NCBI GenBank assembly: GCA_913041775.1
Contig: CAJWJW010000042.1
Span: 1-9,383 of the forward strand
Reading direction: 5' to 3'
DNA length: 9,383 nt
Origin: an uncultured Flavobacteriales bacterium
GTDB taxonomy: Bacteria > Bacteroidota > Bacteroidia > Flavobacteriales > UBA7430
Shown here: positions 7,247 to 9,383 of the stretch, piece by piece
How positions within the stretch are numbered: the stretch's first letter is position 1
Layout: every line of letters starts with the position of its first letter
Translations under genes and position numbers: made by a program
Notes under the pieces: generated by a model
The model's input: the letters and a program-made list of their open reading frames with translations, nothing else
What the model was told of the DNA's origin: nothing
Databases searched by the model: none

Positions 7247-7582
7247 TTACCTAGATGCGCAGTGAATACACCGATTTGCTTGAGGTATTAAAAGAATTCG
7301 CTGGTGTGAAATAGAATTTTTACAAAGTATGCAGAAGCCAAAGTCTTTCTGATTTATTTTCCCTTTAGCTTCCTTTAATAGATTGAGTTTTTTTAAGGCT
7401 GTTCTAAGTGCCGCTTCGTTTACACTTTTATTGTTTATTGCGTCCATCCTACTTACTCTACCAATCGAGTTTTCTGGTGCGATTGGCTTGGTGAGTTCTT
7501 TGAGTTTCAAAATGATTAGATCGGTTTCGATCAGCTCTTTTTCAAGGCGCTCTTTAATTTCTATCCGCTCTAATTCGGTCAT
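7247..7582 (-). CDS. DksA/TraR-family zinc-finger protein
   Basis: A 111-aa cytoplasmic protein. DksA/TraR proteins insert a coiled coil into the RNA polymerase secondary channel and alter transcription initiation. The N-terminal 30 residues are charged helix, followed by PIAPENSIGRVSRMDAIN (33-50), which forms the tip region, a second helix (52-78), and a four-cysteine zinc finger C84-x2-C87-x17-C105-x2-C108 with the family-typical HQRILLIPQANRCIHC. The tip has D47-A48 but not the full D-x-x-D-x-A of true DksA, so polymerase control of the DksA kind is uncertain, and the protein is shorter than DksA. The start at 7582 is chosen over the upstream ATG at 7624, whose 14 extra residues (MYFCFCKQ...) would overlap the lipoprotein gene. 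It is the third gene of a tight cluster, 2 bases after the lipoprotein stop. No terminator follows before the giant gene. Confidence 0.88.
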   Translation of the reverse strand: MTELERIEIKERLEKELIETDLIILKLKELTKPIAPENSIGRVSRMDAINNKSVNEAALRTALKKLNLLKEAKGKINQKDFGFCILCKNSISHQRILLIPQANRCIHCASR

Positions 7583-7584
7583 TT

Positions 7585-7983
7585 TTAGTTTGTAAAATCG
7601 TTGTTTACAAAAGCAAAAGTACATACTTGACGACTAGAAGCCCCAGAAGTAAATTGTGAATGCCATCGGTTTTCGTCGGTGAAGTCACCCGTAAAATGTA
7701 GAGTAGAATCTAATGTGTTAAATACAGTTACAGAGTCTGAAAGTGTGCAAGAAGATAAATTTCCTTCTTCTCGACAGCCTCTCGTCCAAATTTCGGTAAT
7801 TAAAAGTGAGTCTTGGGGTAAAAGTTCAGAGTATCTTTGTTCATAATAAAACGCGTCAAAGTGATTTATCTCTAGCGTATGTTCACTAAGGTTTAAAAGA
7901 TATTTCTGACTTGTATTGTCTGTTTCGCAAGAACTAGCAAATAGTCCGAAAGCTCCAGTAATAAATAGATTTAGTGTTTTCAT
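7585..7983 (-). CDS. Small putative lipoprotein, function unknown
   Basis: The 132 residues begin with a lipoprotein-type signal: MKTLNLFITGAFGLFASSC, with C19 as the likely lipidated cysteine. The lipobox (ASSC) is loose but in the range seen in Bacteroidota. The mature part is mostly polar beta-type sequence with three further cysteines (C70, C79, C121), an odd number once C19 is lipidated. I do not recognise the family. It is probably anchored on the periplasmic or outer side of a membrane. The gene lies 9 bases after the zinc-ribbon gene and 2 bases before the DksA-like gene, so the three are probably cotranscribed. Confidence 0.75.
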   Translation of the reverse strand: MKTLNLFITGAFGLFASSCETDNTSQKYLLNLSEHTLEINHFDAFYYEQRYSELLPQDSLLITEIWTRGCREEGNLSSCTLSDSVTVFNTLDSTLHFTGDFTDENRWHSQFTSGASSRQVCTFAFVNNDFTN

Positions 7984-7992
7984 AATTTCAAG

Positions 7993-8253
7993 TTATTTCC
8001 ATCTTTTTAGTTGTGGAATAGAGACAGTGTAAAACCATCTTTTTAATGTTCCAACTCCTTGTTTTTTAAGCACATTTTTAACAAATTCTTGCATCTCTTT
8101 TGCAGTAGTTATTTCAGGATATAGAAATTGCCCCTTTTTATAACACATCGAATAGTAAAATTCATTTTTAATGCCATCACTTTCTGTTCCAGGTAGAAAC
8201 AGTTCATGATCTTTTGGAAGCATGCAACTTTGGCAAAATTTATTGAAGTTCAT
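7993..8253 (-). CDS. Small zinc-ribbon-like protein with an incomplete metal site
   Basis: The 86 residues resemble the putative zinc-ribbon family (Pfam Zn_ribbon_2): an opening CQSCMLPKD (7-15), GTESDGIKNEFYYSMCYKKGQF (22-43), a helix containing TTAKEMQEFV, and an ending IPQLKRWK. Relatives usually have C-x2-C followed later by Y-C-x2-C-Y. Here the third cysteine is replaced by Y34 (codon TAT, one base from TGT), leaving C7, C10 and C37. A complete four-cysteine site is therefore absent. It starts the three-gene cluster, only 23 bases from the preceding terminator stem. The biochemical role of this family is not established, and none is assigned here. Confidence 0.82.
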   Translation of the reverse strand: MNFNKFCQSCMLPKDHELFLPGTESDGIKNEFYYSMCYKKGQFLYPEITTAKEMQEFVKNVLKKQGVGTLKRWFYTVSIPQLKRWK

Positions 8254-8265
8254 TGTTTTTGTATT

Positions 8266-8273
8266 CGAAGGTA
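8266..8273 (-). promoter_or_regulatory. Weak candidate -7 box for the zinc-ribbon cluster
   Basis: On the minus strand this reads TACCTTCG, one mismatch from TAnnTTTG. It sits in the 23 bases between the terminator and the zinc-ribbon start, the only room for a dedicated promoter. It would give a 5' leader of only about 5-10 bases. No TTG lies at the right distance upstream, because that position falls in the terminator stem. The alternative is read-through from the beta-barrel gene. Confidence 0.3.
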
Positions 8274-8276
8274 CAA

Positions 8277-8306
8277 AAAAGCCCTTTCTGTTAAGAAAGG
8301 GCTTTT
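8277..8306 (-). terminator. Rho-independent terminator of the beta-barrel gene
   Basis: A 13-bp perfect stem (8277-8289 with 8294-8306, core GCCCTTTCT with AGAAAGGGC) closes a 4-base loop, and in the minus-strand transcript the stem runs into a T-run of six. It starts 23 bases after the beta-barrel stop codon. The plus strand also shows a short T-run after the stem, so weak bidirectional action is possible, but no plus-strand gene needs it. Confidence 0.9.
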
Positions 8307-8329
8307 GATAAATTATATTTTGTTACTGC

Positions 8330-8893
8330 CTAGAAATATAGGTTTAGCATTAAAGATCCCATTGCACCACCTAAGGATATATTATCCCCATCGTAGTTTA
8401 GACCGTATGAGTATTCAGCACCGATACCCATCTTAGCTCTTACAAAGTATTCTACACCAACAAATCCATTAACACCACCGGCAAAGTCAGTAGCAGTTTC
8501 TCCAGCCAAGTCGTCTGTGCTAGATATAGATAAGCCACCTTGATAACCATAATAACCTTGTAGGTTACTTGTCCCTTTTCTAAATTCTTTACCTACGTTT
8601 AATCCCATTCTAAATGGATTAGTCGAGTTTGAGTCTGATGTAAAGTAAAGATCTGCACCAGCTCTCCAAGCGGTCATATCGTCCGTAAACAATTTACCTG
8701 AAAGACTCATTCCATTAGTAAAGTCTATTCCTGGCGATTCTGCTACTCCACTAATCAGATTCCCTACATAGTTTAATATTGGCGCTGCGCTAGTTCCTAC
8801 TGACCAATCACCAGATTTAGGTGTATTGTCTTGTGCATTTGCTGTACCAAGCATTAAGGCTAAGGCACATACAGAAGTAATTAACTTTTTCAT
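8330..8893 (-). CDS. Outer-membrane beta-barrel protein
   Basis: The 187 residues begin with a clear Sec signal peptide (MKKLITSVCALALMLGTANA, cleavage before Q21). The remaining 167 residues are rich in G, S, N and aromatic residues, with alternating amphipathic strands (for example GADLYFTSDS, FRMGLNVGKEF, GYYGYQGGLSI, GGVNGFVGVEYFV, MGIGAEYSYGLNY) and a closing strand SLMLNLYF ending in phenylalanine, as outer-membrane barrels do. The length suggests about 8 strands. The substrate or role cannot be told; it could be a small structural barrel or porin-like protein. The gene stands alone, with its own upstream region and a strong terminator. Confidence 0.83.
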   Translation of the reverse strand: MKKLITSVCALALMLGTANAQDNTPKSGDWSVGTSAAPILNYVGNLISGVAESPGIDFTNGMSLSGKLFTDDMTAWRAGADLYFTSDSNSTNPFRMGLNVGKEFRKGTSNLQGYYGYQGGLSISSTDDLAGETATDFAGGVNGFVGVEYFVRAKMGIGAEYSYGLNYDGDNISLGGAMGSLMLNLYF

Positions 8894-8923
8894 AATTAAA
8901 GAGGTTTAGTTTGTAATTATTTA

Positions 8924-8931
8924 CGAATCTA
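8924..8931 (-). promoter_or_regulatory. Weak candidate -7 box for the beta-barrel gene
   Basis: On the minus strand this reads TAGATTCG, one mismatch from the Bacteroidota TAnnTTTG box, and lies 31 bases upstream of the start codon. It has the same T-to-C change as the candidate box for the zinc-ribbon cluster. A well-placed TTG for the -33 element is not seen. An A/T-rich tract lies just upstream. Confidence 0.35.
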
Positions 8932-9363
8932 ATTTCAAAAAAAAATAATTTAGTTGAACTACTTGAAGTTTAGCTTGTTAACACTTGCCTGTTGAAAAGG
9001 ACGAACTATCCTTTGATGTCGTGGGTTTAATGGCTTCTTGATGAGCGATTTAATGAGGTGTATTAGGTGGTAAATACTAATAAATAGAGGTTTAATTCAG
9101 GTTTAACGAATCCTATTTGAGGACAAAATGGTCTTATTGTTTAGTGCTAAGTGAAATAAGTACTCAAATTCGTTCAATTATTACCTGTATAAATGAGTCG
9201 TTTGTAAAACTTGCAATATTTCTTTTCTGTTTTAGTGCAGGTAGCTGATTATTGGCTTCTTGTTCTTTCTAATTATGGTTTTTTGTTAGCTGTTTAGTTT
9301 GGACTCTTTAGTTTATACTCATTTCCGATTCACCATTTCTAGAACCTATTTTAGTGTGATTGG

Positions 9364-9377
9364 ATTACAATTGTAAT
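9364..9377. repeat. Perfect 14-bp palindrome
   Basis: ATTACAATTGTAAT reads identically on both strands. The flanking bases do not continue the symmetry. It has no loop, so it is more likely a site for a dimeric DNA-binding protein than an RNA hairpin. An ATG overlapping its right end (9376) could start a plus-strand gene outside the window. The palindrome is seen; a regulatory role is inferred. Confidence 0.4.
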
Positions 9378-9383
9378 GAATGT

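Larger units (their letters stand above)
8894..9383. other. 490-base gene-free region at the right end
   Basis: All six frames are broken by frequent stops and I see no recognisable peptide, RNA gene or intrinsic terminator. The left 50 bases probably hold the promoter of the beta-barrel gene. The rest is T-rich on the plus strand, with G exceeding C from about 8941 to 9300, and contains the hexamer TTTAGT seven times (starting at 8905, 8949, 9140, 9231, 9293, 9307 and 9350). A 14-bp palindrome lies close to the right edge. The region may be the upstream area of a gene beyond the window, an unrecognised non-coding RNA, or decayed sequence. Confidence 0.5.

Noticed and set aside
7583..7624. 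Upstream start adding 14 residues to the DksA-like protein
   Set aside because: The extra residues are unlike the family and would overlap the end of the lipoprotein gene; the ATG at 7580-7582 gives the expected helical start.
8206..8436. Plus-strand 76-codon frame
   Set aside because: It runs through the terminator hairpin and is antisense to the ends of two better-supported genes.
9133..9160. Imperfect hairpin CTTATT...AATAAG
   Set aside because: Only a 6-bp A/T-rich stem with mismatched interior and no T-tract; it could easily occur by chance.
9376..9383. ATG at the right edge as the start of a plus-strand gene
   Set aside because: Only two codons and part of a third are in the window, too little to support a gene.

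Overview
The window (roughly 37% G+C) looks like a chromosomal segment from a Bacteroidota bacterium, most likely a marine or aquatic member of the Flavobacteriales. The evidence is a giant secreted protein ending in a type IX secretion (T9SS) C-terminal sorting domain, a lack of Shine-Dalgarno sequences, candidate -7 boxes of the TAnnTTTG type, and small lipoprotein and beta-barrel genes typical of this group. All seven convincing genes lie on the minus strand, so transcription runs from right to left.

From right to left: positions 8894-9383 hold no gene. A 187-aa exported beta-barrel protein (8330-8893) follows, closed by a strong intrinsic terminator (8277-8306). Next is a tight three-gene cluster (7247-8253): a small zinc-ribbon protein with a degenerate metal site, a small lipoprotein, and a DksA/TraR-family zinc-finger protein, with gaps of 9 and 2 bases. 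After 76 bases without a visible terminator comes the dominant gene of the window (2533-7170), coding for a 1545-aa secreted protein, closed by a second intrinsic terminator (2490-2512). Last is the two-gene unit wecB-wecC (5-2339), which probably continues beyond the left edge.

The giant protein is the most interesting element. It has a signal peptide, four Kazal-type protease-inhibitor-like modules, one von Willebrand factor type C (VWC) module, at least six further Cys-rich VWC-like repeats, two GCT-P-x-A-x-NY modules, a nested duplication of two beta-rich domains, and a T9SS tail. Nearly all of its about 97 mature cysteines lie before residue 1086. Residues 22-1204 contain no lysine and only one arginine, while the last 340 residues contain about 21 basic residues.

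WecB and WecC convert UDP-GlcNAc to UDP-ManNAc and then to UDP-ManNAcA, a precursor of acidic surface polysaccharide. T9SS cargo in Bacteroidota can be anchored to a surface polysaccharide, so a link with the giant protein is conceivable, but the window shows only that they are neighbours in separate transcription units.
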